64,000 bases of DNA from Lonicera japonica (Eukaryota > Streptophyta > Magnoliopsida > Dipsacales > Caprifoliaceae): contig CM038467.1 in the NCBI GenBank assembly GCA_021464415.1, positions 48,111,715 to 48,175,714 on the forward strand, read 5' to 3'. Shown in pieces: positions 35,840-47,924 of the stretch. Position numbers and translations under genes: made by a program. Each line of letters begins with the position of its first letter. Position 1 is the first letter of the stretch. The notes below the pieces were generated by a model. That model searched no databases, was not told the origin of the DNA, and was given only the letters and a program-made list of their open reading frames with translations.

Positions 35840-36290
35840 CGTATTTTTGGGGTGATGTGCTTCAACTTTGTGGAATAATATCATGCAACAAGTAAGTCTA
35901 ACAAAAAGATAAAAATAGTTTATTAGCATTATTGAGCTGTTGTCTACCACATACAACTAGTGGAGCAATTTCCACGCAGACGATTTTGACCAAAGACAAT
36001 CCTAGTCCCAGCATAAGAAAGAATGCATGCACTGGTCATTTCATGAAACTGGCCTGCTCTATTTGATTGACTAGTTCTTATAAACTTTTCAAATTATGAG
36101 ATTGATGATCTCTTACAAGAAGACCACTGAGAAATGTAGAGTCAAACTTAATTTAGAGCATAGAGATAAACAGTTTGAGAGAGCCGTTCGAAATGACAAA
36201 CATCCTATTTCTTTTGTTGTTCATAGCTTTGTTTCCAAGGCTTGGATCTGGCCAAGATTTCATGTATCACTTTGTTAGTAATTCGGTTTA
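35840..36290 (+). pseudogene. Truncated 5' copy of the plus-strand LRK10L gene
   Basis: This is a direct repeat of 37080-37510. Both contain GGGGTGATG(T/C)GCTTCAA, a CCACAT(A/G)CAACTAGTGGAGC block, GGAGCAATTTCCACGCAGAC, and the start context GCCGTTCGAAATG. The frame from about 36194 encodes a signal peptide (MTNILFLLLFIALFPRLGSGQ) like that of the gene at 37438 and then leaves homology. Only the promoter and leader peptide were duplicated. It sits in the shared intergenic space of the two divergent kinase genes. Confidence 0.8.
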
Positions 36291-37419
36291 TGTATGTGTC
36301 CGTGGAGGATAAATTAGGGAAAAGGGGATGATGAATGTGGAGGTGAAATAATGCTTGATGGGAGGTTTCTGTGATGTAATACCTAAAAGAAAGGTAAATA
36401 GTAGTATGGGAGAAGATTGATGTGAATGTTTGCTCTCTTGTTGGTGTTATTAAGATAAGATCCTTATGTGTATGTATGATAATGTTCTACCAAAATAAAT
36501 ATAATATATTAATTTAGGTAAAAATAAAATATTAGGAGTATATATATTCATCAATATTTATCATTTCCTTAAAATAAATTAATATTATGAAAAGTGTTCT
36601 TATTGTAAAACTAAATTATGAAATTAGTACCGCTTTCCTTTATTAAATATGAGTTCATCCTTAAAATTATAAAACATTATGGAGCGAGACTCTAGAGTCC
36701 ATTATCTCTTTTACATAATCACGGTTTGAAAATATTTTTATAAGATGTATAATTTGAACTTTAAACTTGAATTAATCTAATTAATTTAGTAAAGTTAATG
36801 AAAAAACAATTATAGTTTCCTTGTCAAATTCAAAATTCAAAATTCAAAAATCCCACTCACAAACAAAAATTCTTAAATTAAGCAAACATTACAACTTTCT
36901 AAAATCAAAATGGGGGTGTAATAGTCACTTTGATATTATTTTTAATCTCGAAATTGTTTAATTAATGGCAACCTACGGTGAAAAGGTCAACATAGGGAGG
37001 TGTCCCTAATTTCCAAAACTAGGTAATCCTAACCCCTAATTTATTTTAAAAGGAGTAAAATCCTAATTTTCTATTGTAAACGTATTTTGGGGTGATGCCC
37101 TTCAATTTTGTGGAATATTATCATGCAATAAGTCTTTTAGGAAATTAGTGGAGCAGATAGAAGCTGAGTCAACCACAAGTCCACGCCTAGCAAGTTTATT
37201 AGCTTTATTGGGCTATTGTCTACCACATGCAACTAGTGGAGCAATTTCCACGCAGACGATTTTGATAGAAGACAATCATAGTCCCACCATAAGAAAGAAT
37301 ACACGCACTATTTCTTTGAAAAGTCGTTAATTATGAGATAGCTAGATGATCTCTTACAATATACAAGACCACTGAAAAACATAGAATCAATATTAATTTT
37401 GAGCGTACATATAAACAGT

Positions 37420-40400
37420 ATGAGAGGGCCGTTCGAAATGGCAAACATCCTATTTCTTTTGTTGTTCTTTGTTTTGTTTCTAAGGCTCGGATCCGGCCAG
37501 AATGAGTGCACCGCCATTTCTCAGTGCAAGGAAAATGGTCCAGCCATCAGGTTTCCTTTCCGGCTGAAAAATCACCAGCCAGAATACTGCGGCTATCCTG
37601 GGTTTGAGCTGTACTGTGACAAGGCTAACGAAACAATCCTCAAGCTGTCATTTTCAGTGAGTCTACTTGTCATGAAAATCGATTATAAAAATCAGGTGAT
37701 GCAGGTATATGACCCTGTTGGCTGTCTTATAAGACGGCTCCTCAAAGTCAATATATCTGCAGCCACACCTTTCCAGTTCAGGAGCAAGTACGTGTATTCC
37801 TATTCCTTGTACAATTGTTCTGCACCGGCAAGAGATATGTCTAATCATGTTCCTTGCCTTGATGTCCCGGGCTACAATGTTTATGCTGTTCGTTCCGCAT
37901 ATGACATCGACTCTAAACCTCTGACATTTTGCACCAAGATCCATGACATTGCATCAGCTCCATTTGATATATTTGACGCAAAAAGTGATTTTCATTTCTT
38001 GAGTTGGTACAGACCATCTTGCGGCTACTGCGAAGCTCATCACAAGATTTGTCGCTTCAAGAATTACTCTAGCTTGAATAATTACACTAAAGAGCCAGAA
38101 ACCGGATGTTTTCCCAAACCCAAGATTCTCAAAGGTATTTCAGTTTTATTAGCTGTTTTCATCAACCTTTGTTCTATCAAAGGTTGAGTATTTAACCAAT
38201 TTGATACCTTACCTATTACCAATTTTTAATGTGGCATCTAAACTACTTATTTTTATTTTTTGGCTGTGTCAAATTTGACACTTAAATAATTTGTGCCAAA
38301 TTTGACACCTCCGTCACACACCGCTAACAAATCTAACAGAAAAGATGCCAAAATGACACACTGTTCACTCAATTTTCATTTCCCACCAATTTTATTAAAC
38401 ATCTTTGGGGGCCAAAACTCTTTAACGAGATGTCCAAATGACTCACCGCTTGAACCATTAGTTAGAACATGTATCCCTCTACAACTTTCATGTTTTAGCC
38501 GAATCACGCATTTCAAGGATCTAATCAGCAGCTGAAGTTGGGGATTTGCATAGATTAAAATAGTGGCACTTGCATATGCAAATCCCCAAGTTCAGTATCT
38601 AATTAAACCCTTGAGATGCATGATACAAAATTCTGCCAAGATACGAAAGTTGGTTAATAAAAATGAAGGCAAATGAAAGTTGAGTAAAAAGTATCACTTT
38701 TGCACCTTTTCTGTTTGTTTTATTAAATGAATGTGATAGTCTCACAGAGGTGTCAAATTGACTTAAACTAATAGTTTAAGTATCAATTTGTACAAATAAA
38801 AATAGTTTAGGCGACACATTGAAATATGTTTAAGGTGTCAAATTTGTTAAATACTCACTAAAGGTTCTCAATAGAACAAGATTTCTCTTGCAATTTAAAA
38901 CTGGAAATGCGTACAAAAAACCTCTGTAAGAATTTTTTCTTTTCTTTCTTTTTTTTTTTCTAGAAAAATCTAGTGAATAATTTTTTTCCAAAAAATAAGA
39001 TATGTTTTTTAATCTTATTAGCGCAAACTCCATATTTATCAACTGTGTTTTAAAATGAGGATTTTGACTAAAATTGTGCTTTGTGCGAGCTTAACTTTGT
39101 ACAAAATTTTATTTTGTGCAAACTTAACTTAGCAATCCAAAAAACTTATTGTGACTTTGTTTGAGTCAACAACCCAAATTGACCACTAAATTTTCAATCT
39201 AATACCCTTTTGGCTATTGAACTTTAAAACAAACCACTTTGGTCATCTAACTTTGGAGTAAGTACCACTTTGACCATTCTGTCTAATTTCACTATTAAAT
39301 TTAATTCATTTGGTCATTTTAGGTCGTATTGCAACAAAACGGCCTTTTCTTCCAATTATTTTTGCCAAAATGAAACACACACAGTGTATAAAACATATCA
39401 ATATTTTCAACAAACAGCACAAATTGGGCTATTTTATAACTAAAATGATCAAAATACACTTAAATGAATTAAAACAGTGGTGCGTGCATATGCAAATCCT
39501 CAACTTCATCGTCTAATTAGACCCTCAAGTTGCATGACAAGAAATTCCACAAAAATATGAAAGTCGTAGAGGGCTATGTGTACTAATTAACTAATGAATC
39601 AAACGATTGGTCATTTGGAAATTGTATGAGAGAGTTATAGACTCGCAAAGTTGGTTAAAAAAACTCAATTTTTTTCCATTTAATTATTTCATGAAATAAT
39701 TTTAATTTGTCTTTTCTTTCCCTCAAAAAAAATTAATTAAGGAAAGCATGAAAAGAAAACAAAAATATTTAAGGGGAAAATTAAATTGAGTTTGCAGGAA
39801 AGAAAGAAAGAAAGAAAAATATTTAAGGAAAAAATAAATTTGGAAAAAAAATAGTTTTTTACCAACTTCCCAGGCACGTAACTCTCTTATAAAACATCCA
39901 AATGGCCAACTGTTCAAATCATTAGTTAGAACACATCTCTCTACAACTTTCAATTTTTGGGGGTTTGCACAACCAATTGCCACTGTTTTAATCCATGCGA
40001 ACCTCCCAACTTCAACCGCTAATTAAACATTTGAGATGTGTGGTTCAGAATTCAGCCAAAACAAGAAAGTTGTAGAGGGATAAGTTTTCTAACTAATGGT
40101 TTAAACGGTGGGTCATTTGGATATCGCGTTAGAGAGTTACGGTTCGGCAAAGTTGGTTAATAAAAATTGAGTGAAAAGTGTTATTTCAGCACCTCCTCCG
40201 TAAGTTTTAAAAAAATAGTCTATGTGACGCATTGACAATTGCTAATAGTTAAGGTATCAAATTGGTTAAATGCTCACCAAAGGTTCTATTGAGAACAAGA
40301 TTTCTCTTGCAGTCTAAAATATTTAAGCTACAAGGTGAATCATAAGCAAGCATACTTCAGTAATTGTAATTATAGATTTTGTAAATATAGCTAACAATTT

Positions 40401-41640
40401 TATTTATCATTTTACAGGTAAATCAAACAAACCATTGGTAGTTACAGGTGAAGTGTTTCTTTTTCCTAATTTACAATGTGTGAAATTTGATCGTAGCATG
40501 AAGTTTATTACTTACTAATACTTGCTTTTGTTTATGTGTGCAGGTGAGGTCTTGGGTTCTTTTCTTTTTCTGCTACTGGTCATTGTACTCTACATAGTCT
40601 GGAGCTCAAATAAAACAGACAGAGAGAACCAAGTAAAGGTTGAAAAGTTCTTGGCAGATTACAGAGCTCTCAAGCCTGCAAGATATTCTTATGCAGATAT
40701 CAAAAGGATAACCGATCAGTTCAAGGATAAATTAGGCGAAGGAGGTTACGGAACGGTATACAAAGGAAAGCTTTCCGATGAAATTTTTGTAGCAGTTAAG
40801 GTCCTCAACAATGTCAAAGGGAACGGAGAAGAATTTATTAACGAAGTTGGAACAATTGGCAGAATTCACCACGTTCATGTGGTTCGTTTGGTTGGCTACT
40901 GTGCTGATGGATTTAGGCGAGCACTTGTTTACGAATTCCTACCTAATGATTCTCTCGAAAAGTTCATATTTAACAATACTTTGCTCGGGTGGGAGAAGCT
41001 TCAAGACATTGCCCTGGGCATAGCAAGAGGGATTGAATACCTCCACCAGGGGTGTGACCAACGAATCGTACATTTCGACATTAAACCCCATAATATCTTG
41101 TTGGACCAAAACATGAATCCAAAGATCTCTGATTTCGGTCATGCCAAGTTGTGTTCCAAGGAACACAGTGCGGTCTCTATGACTGCAGCTAGGGGGACCA
41201 TGGGCTATATTGCACCCGAAGTGCTTTCTAGGAGTGTCGGGAAAGTGTCGTGCAAGTCTGACGTTTATAGTTTCGGTATGTTGTTGCTAGAAATGGTTGG
41301 AGGGAGGAAAAATACCAACACAAAGGCGAATACGAACCAAGTGTACTTTCCGGAGTGGATCTACGATCATCTGGCTAAAGGAAAGGAACTGCAAATTCGT
41401 ATTGAGGAAGATGGAGATGCTATTGTTATGAAAAAACTTACGATTGTAGGGCTGTGGTGTATTCAGTGGTATCCAGTAGATCGTCCGTCCATGAAAGAGG
41501 TGGTTCAAATGTTGGAAGGAGAAGGAGAGAATATGAGTATGCCGCCAAATCCTTTTACTGCTGCTACAAAGCGAACAATTACAAATGCAGGCCCACATGG
41601 AAGAGTTGTTGAACAAGAGTTGTCAGTCATCTTAGAGTAG
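37420..41640 (+). CDS. LRK10-like receptor kinase with GUB_WAK ectodomain
   Basis: Membrane receptor kinase, 613 aa. Predicted exons are 37420-38134, 40418-40447 and 40544-41640, GT-AG with all phases 1. The 30-bp middle exon keeps the frame. Start is ATG 37420 or 37438; the second gives the cleaner signal peptide MANILFLLLFFVLFLRLGSG. The ectodomain has C..ISQCKENGPAIRFPFRL and YCGYPGFELYC, then a CGYCEAHHKICRF cysteine cluster. Exon 3 starts with a membrane segment (FLFLLLVIVLYIVW). The kinase has [23 protein letters not shown] (non-RD), DFG, YIAPE, and WCIQWYPVDRPSM. All catalytic residues are present. Intron 1 (2.3 kb) is filled with MITE-like repeats. It is divergent from, and paralogous to, the gene at 31261-35792. 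Confidence 0.9.
38160..40300. repeat. Cluster of MITE-like inverted repeats in LRK10L intron 1
   Basis: GGTTGAGTATTTAACCAATT at 38167 is mirrored by AAATTTGTTAAATACTCAC near 38838, giving a roughly 0.7 kb element with imperfect 30-bp ends. A further copy of its right end and flank is at about 40250-40300. Three related internal blocks (38430-38660, about 39460-39660 and 39880-40150) share TTAGTTAGAACA, CTACAACTTTC and TGCA(T/A)ATGCAAATCC motifs. No protein coding is seen. Confidence 0.6.
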
Positions 41641-43097
41641 ATTGAAAGTCCTAAGTTACTAAAGTTGGTAGTCATGAATTACTGGTCTATTAGTTATTTT
41701 CTTATAATCATAGGTTTTGTAAGTAGTTTCTCGAAGTTGTACTTCTGAGCATATATAAAATAAAATTATTGACTTTCCATTCCACCATATTGGATCATTA
41801 TCAGTTTAATGAGCTACAAAAATTTCAGAATACAAAGACAGAAGACATAAATGAAGCTCAGGTAATTTAAAATGTTCCAAAAAAGAGGATACATACCCAT
41901 CAATAAATATAATTGCAACAATTTTTGGACGACATAGTACTGTTATTCAAGTTTTGTAATGTAGTATAAACAAAATATAGATTTTCATACTGGCTGTACA
42001 ATTAACATTTACAATGAAGGGAAGCTACATTTTATCAGGAAAATGTTAACATGTTTACCTTAGTGAAAATACCGTTGACAAAAAGAATGTGCTTATGCAG
42101 GAGGGTCGGTGTCGCACTAAATACATGGGCGGGGACCTTTTCTAGATACTTGGTTGTTGTTGTTGAGGATACTTCCTATAACTCAGAGACTGCGCGGAAT
42201 GGCTGTTCGAGTATAAAAAACTAACAGTGGAGACGGTAGACCTAGTTGAATGCATAGAAGTTGACACACCAAAGAAGAGACATCTCAGATCAGCTAGAGT
42301 ATGAGTATACTAAAACTAAAGATATGTGTTGCAGAGTAGTTTGTCTAATCCAAAATTCCGAACAGAAAACTATAGAAGTCAGAGGATCAAGATACGAAAA
42401 GTTGCTAATAATGGAGACAAATACAATGAGAGAATACAAATGAGGTGGATGGAGAAACTTATTGTTTCGTCGTTCTTTTGTTTGAATAACACGGGAACTA
42501 AAGTCATTATAAGTTATAACACAAGAAGTTCTCGATGAATCTTCAATACTCGTATACCTGGATCCACAGCGGTTCCACATTGCAACTTAAAGCAAGAAAG
42601 TGGCCTAGGCCTACCAATCCAAGGATATCTAGCTCCTAGTCAAAACCCTACATTCATCACTTATTTCATAACTAGACCATTCTTCATCAAACAAATTTAC
42701 ATTTAAGATAGTTTCGAGTGTAATCATATATATGTGTTTTCAGGTTCAAATCTTAGTTCAATTATTATTTTTTATTTCTAAAGCATGAAGGGTAATTCAG
42801 TAATTTCATGTGCATACCAAAAAAATGACCTGATGCATGTGCAGTGTTAGTCCGTGATAGTAGTTATATTTTTAAAACTATTTTAGAATGTGATGGTGTT
42901 TGGTTGAATAGTTAAAGTGCACATTCATGTCACAAATATCCTTGGTTCAAAACTCACGGCAATTTGGTTTTTTCCTAAATGAGCTAAGGATAATATTAAG
43001 AGTCATGTTTCCGTTTTGGCACAAAATTGATGTACCAAATCTCCCCATACTAAGTAACTTTTATTCTTGACTGTCAATTACGTTGAAATTGGAGAAA
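41641..43097. other. Intergenic spacer between LRK10L gene and right duplication arm
   Basis: Contains the likely 3' UTR of the kinase gene and AT-rich sequence. A weak tRNA/SINE-like stretch lies at about 42895-42965 (TTGGTTGAATAGTTAAAG then TTGGTTCAAAACTC). Open frames near 42261-42580 are short and I cannot support any as a gene. Confidence 0.5.
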
Positions 43098-43131
43098 AAC
43101 ATTATAAGTGAAACTGAGATTGAATACACAC

Positions 43132-45388
43132 CCTTGGATAGACGTGTATAGCAAGAGGAAAGCTCTAACTCCAGCAGCAAGTCCGACTTTTGCCTCTGGA
43201 ATATTCTGCACTTCAACTAGACCTGCAATTGACTTAATGGTATCCGATGAGCAAGATCTGGGTGATAAAGCAACACAACCACCCAATTCAGGAAGTGCCT
43301 CTTTTATCCTCCCAATTGGCCACAAAAATTCTAAGGTCATATCCTTGAGCTGGAGATTTAGCGTATCATCATTATCTACCAAAGAAGAAGATCCAAGGCA
43401 AAAGGAAATTTGATCAATAGAGAGCACAAAGTACCCAATAGTATATTGACAAGAAAAGCATCAGATATGAAATCTTACGATAGTAAATAAGTTTTATCTT
43501 GAACATTGATGCTTAATTTGGGAAAGAGGGAGTAACAGGTGTATATAATAGCATGAAAGCAACTAATTGCTTAAAAGGCCTATATTTTTATGTGTACGGG
43601 TTTGGCAAGAAAAAAGTGAGTACTAAAAGTAAAATAGAAATAAGATACAAAGAAGATAATGTAAGTGAAAGGTAGAATTTATCGGTTAAATAACATAATC
43701 GCAAACCGTCATGCTACAAAGAGAACAAACTTTTCATGTTTCTATGTAGGTTGTGACAAGTAAGACACTTATGTTTCTTTACAATTACAAAAAGGGTCTT
43801 ATTTCCCGAAATGTTTTAAACTTTGTATTGAAACAAACATAGCTATGGTGAAAAATATTTCAACAAATATCTGTAATCGAATGAAAATGACCCGTTTGAA
43901 TCAACCCAACCTACCTTTAAGTTATATACCATTGGCTCCTTTCCAATTTTATGCGTAAAGTACATTGTACTTTTTGGTACTTTACCCTTAACAACTTCAA
44001 GAGAAACTAAACTGAACAAGAGACATCACATTTTCTTTCTGATGGAGAGCCCAATATGAATAATTCACCACACTCCAAGTGAAAAATCGACTCAATATAC
44101 TGATTTTTCAATCGTTTCAACCCACAGCAATACTTGAGTGGTACTCACCTTCACATAAAACCTACCATTTGTAAATTTAAGACAATCCCAAATTTAGATT
44201 GAAAATAATGATTTTGGCCCAAATCCATTCCATTACAGATTATTTTTCTTAAAAGATTATTTCATTAAATTCTATCTACTGCCACGAGATTGCTTCTCCA
44301 TAGAACTTTGGCGCTTTGTTTTTACCAAAATAAATCCATTCCATTAGCAAGAAATCATTCAAACTGCATGGTAAACAACCCACTATCCCAAAGACCTCAA
44401 AAACATTTGGCAAATATGAGAAACCAAATAACAGTTTAAAATACGGGATTTATGAACATGGGAAAGTTTATAGAGCCCAACGAACAAGGAAGAAATAGAC
44501 TCAGACCCCAGCACAACATCCTCCCAAATCCTTATTTTCGACCCATCCCCAACTTTGAGACTAGTGAAACTAAGGCAAGAGTCCAAGCCTTGTGTGATAA
44601 ACTTCCAAGGGAACCAATAAGTTCCTCTTACTACCAATTGGAATCCCCCACACCCCCACCCCAAAATTAACATGCCGTCCATATTTCTAATTATATTCTG
44701 ACTAATTGCGAAAGGGTCCCATCACAGTACTAGATGGGTTTTTTCCTCTTCCCCACAGAGAAAGTTCCTCATTAATAGTTCAATTATAGGGTCACTTTGC
44801 ATGAAATCTTGAACAAGGCGAAAAATTAGGTGTGGATTCGGCCCCCGCACACACGACAGGATAAACAACCTCTCCACTACTGTTCCAATCTTTTTGACAC
44901 CTTTTCAATTAAGGGTTCCCAAAAACCAACACTAAGTGGATTTCGGCTCAAAGCTATCTCAAAGGAAGAACAAGATTTGTTAATTTCATTATTTGTCAAA
45001 GTAAATGTACAGTATCAAAGGACAATCTTAGCTCCAAGAGTCTAAAATAGTCATGTTTCATAGGGGCACGAAACATACAAACCCTAAACAAGGTCTATTA
45101 AGAAAATCAGAGAGAGTCTCATTCCGGTTAAGCCCAATAATTTGATAGCTATGATCATGATGGTGACAAATTCCATATGAATAGACTCTGAATCACAAAC
45201 ATTTCTACAAAATTTAGGGAATAATAATAAAGCATATAGGCATACCCGAAGGAGGAGAGAGAAATGTAGGTGTGGAGATCAATGGAGGCAGCAACAGCCG
45301 CAGATCCGTGAACGACGGCGAACAAGACAGCGTGTTCGCCGGCGAGTATCATCTTGTTCTTACCCGGAGCTCTCGCTCTAACCCACAT
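43132..45388 (-). pseudogene. Mevalonate kinase fragment, exons 1-2, right copy
   Basis: Exon 1 (45388-45246) encodes MWVRARAPGKNKMILAGEHAV, then a VVHGS..AVAASIDLHTYISL segment. It has two small insertions relative to the usual APGKIILAGEHAVVHGS. Exon 2 (43375-43132) is nearly identical to the left copy (LQLKDMTLEFLW, GRIKEALPELGG, NIPEAKVGLAAG). The gene stops where the duplication stops, so the ATP-binding GHMP motif and the C-terminal half are absent. A LINE fragment interrupts the intron. It is better preserved than the left copy but cannot encode an enzyme. Confidence 0.85.
44376..45000 (-). mobile_element. LINE (non-LTR) ORF2 fragment, 625 bp
   Basis: The minus-strand frame 44682-44383 reads GTYWFPWKFI, SLKVGDGSKIRIWEDVVLGS. 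This is the conserved segment between reverse transcriptase and the zinc-binding zf-RVT region of plant LINE ORF2. GTAAA flanks both sides (44371-44375 and 45001-45005). The left arm has the undivided site (minus strand of 28961-28980). No poly(A)/poly(T) tail is visible at either end, unlike a normal LINE insertion. Confidence 0.75.
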
Positions 45389-46660
45389 ATTCACTCACTG
45401 ATCTTAATTTTCTCTCCAACAAAGCAAAAATGTGTAGATTCGCAGTCTCTAATTCTTCGAATTCTCGTCCGCAGTTATGAACTTGGGGATTCGTAGTTTC
45501 CGACCGTCTACTGTGGTCTGCGGACAACAAAAGTGATGGTAGGATCACGACAAATGGCGCGTACGAGTTGAATAGTAAATGTCAAATATATCCCTGCTCA
45601 ATAGTATTAGGGGTATTTTTTATTTTAGTCGAAATAAAAATGAAAATGCGGTATCGAAAAATGAGATTTTTGTGAAAAAAAATAAATTTATAAAAGAATT
45701 ATGAAATAATACTTTTATAAATAAAGGGTGTATTTTGATTAAACTTTAAAAAAAGTGTAGCTTTAACTTTTTAGTATATTTTTTAATAGTTATAATTTAT
45801 GGTATCGTATAAAAGTAAGTTTGTGTTACATATTTTTAAGTATATTATTATATTTAAATGTTTAATTGACAGTATTTTATAGTTATTTTAACAAGTTATA
45901 ATTTTAAACCTACTTATTGATAAAATATACATGACACTTTTTTTGGGTTATGCAAAGTTAAATTTGCATCAGTTGTTTTGTAATGTATTACTATTTATTG
46001 GGATTTGTTTGCCGTTACTTTAGAGTTTACTTGAGTGACACAAAAAATTATATTCGTTAAAAAATATAACACATCATGCGAAACAAATTTACATTAATTT
46101 ATTTATTTTTAATTGCAAAGTTAAGTTTGCAAAAAATATAATTTTGATTATAACACAATTTTGTCAAACAAGACCTTTTACCCCATTTCCAATGATGAAA
46201 ATTAGGTGACCCAAACAAGACCTTTTGATTAGAAGTTTAGTTTTAGTTTGATTCGGTTTCTAAATCTTTCAAACCCCAGCCAATCTTTTCGATTCAATTT
46301 TATTCAGTTTTAATATATATTTTTAAAATAAATAAATCGTAACGCAACACTTAGTTTGGTTAGAAAAATAATAACTATTTACTTGCTCTTATTTATTTTG
46401 AACAAAAAAAATATTAACTCTACATTTATAATATAATTTCAATATTTATAATAACTCAAAAAGTCAATTTCTCACTAAAATTCTACTATTTTAACCTTAT
46501 TTGCATCTTATCACCTTCTTCCATTTGAGGTAAAACCTAGTGCCTCCATTTATCATCACATTAATGCCTCCAGTGCCACGCCTAATTCTTTCAACTCATT
46601 GACTATCACCGGTGGTAGGCCAAGTGCAAGGTAAGGTGGGCACTTGACCTTTAATTTTGG

Positions 46661-47924
46661 CAGGGGCGGATCCAAGATTCTTCAGAGAGGGGGGTTAGTA
46701 TTTAAAAAAAAAAAAGTTCACCGAATCTTATTTGTTTACGTAACCCGGGATCTCGTTCAAGATTAAATTCACTTGGCTCATTAACTTGGGCTATAGGAAT
46801 TTGAAACTTGGGAACTTGACTATCAACATTAGAATGTTCAACATCCAATTTCTTCTTCTTCCTCTTCTCAAAGAATGAAAAAATAGTTTTTCCTTTTTTG
46901 TTTGGTGGTTGATGTTGTTCTATAGTTTATAACCTAAAAAAATAATATTAACACAAATAAATAAACAACTATAATCTCAATACAAAATAAATATTCAATA
47001 TTCAAATACAAACAATATTACACTATAATAATTAATAAACAACTCATTATTCAAATACAAACACTAACTTAACCTAAATAAATATTAAACATTTAAACTA
47101 TAATATCTAAATACTAAATAACTAATAATGAAATAATTCAATATTTAAAAAAAATTAAGAAGACTAATTTCTAACTTATAAAGGTATAACAAATTAAACA
47201 TGAATTAAATAAGCATTAGGGCTTTAAACTTCAAAAAATTACCACAAAGAAGCTAAATATGTTGTGCACACAGCCACACAAAATTTTTATAATTCAAATG
47301 AGTAATGCTCCAAACCTTCACAAATTACAAAATATAAATTAAATTAATGTGAACATAAAAATAAATAAATAAAGAAAAAAATATATTCAGATTATGAACT
47401 TACAGAAGAGAAAAACTCAGAAACATTGAATGAAGAAGATGAATAAAATTATTGAGAAGTGGTCCAAAATAAAAATGGGGCATATTGAAGAAGAAGAATA
47501 AAAGATGAAAGTTATATGACTAAAGTTGGGGAAGAAAGTGGTCTCCTGTCTCCTGCCGTGCAAGAGAAATAAAGGGCCTTTTTTTTTATTAATATTCTTT
47601 GTCTTTTTAGTGAAGCTTTTACTTTTTTATTATTAATATTGTTTGTTGTGATTTTTTAACGTGGCATGCGGAGTTGTGCACTATTAGTAGATAGACAGAG
47701 TATTAGAGTGAAAAGTATGGGTAGTTAGTGGGTTAGTCGTTGTCAAAAATATATATATATATATATATATTTAGATGTTTAAAATTATAGTGGGCTGGGT
47801 TTGTAAGGGGGGCTGAACAATGGGCAGACATATATGTATGTAGATTTTTTTATATGGCCAATGGACAATTTTTTTTTTTGCACTAGGCTTAAGCTTAACT
47901 GGCTAGGGCCTAATTCCGCCCCTG
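46661..47924. mobile_element. Deleted hAT transposon (1264 bp)
   Basis: The ends CAGGGGCGGAT... and ...TCCGCCCCTG form a 10-bp inverted repeat. Perfect 8-bp target copies AATTTTGG lie at 46653-46660 and 47925-47932, diagnostic of hAT. The left arm shows the empty site (near 4970). A transposase exon remnant is inside. The rest is AT-rich, with a (TA)n run at about 47747-47771. Confidence 0.9.
46700..46926 (-). pseudogene. hAT transposase N-terminal exon remnant (ZMYM1-like)
   Basis: The minus strand reads HQPPNKKGKTIFSFFEKRKK, then VPKFQIPIAQVNE and ERDPGLRKQI. The last is the conserved opening of plant 'zinc finger MYM-type protein 1-like' hAT transposases (..RDPGLR..I..Y). A CTATAG splice acceptor precedes it. 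The zinc finger, catalytic core and dimerisation domains are missing, so this is a deletion derivative. Confidence 0.7.

Noticed and set aside
42895..42985. tRNA gene or SINE with A and B boxes
   Set aside because: The B box has an extra base, and no cloverleaf, tail or target duplication is visible.
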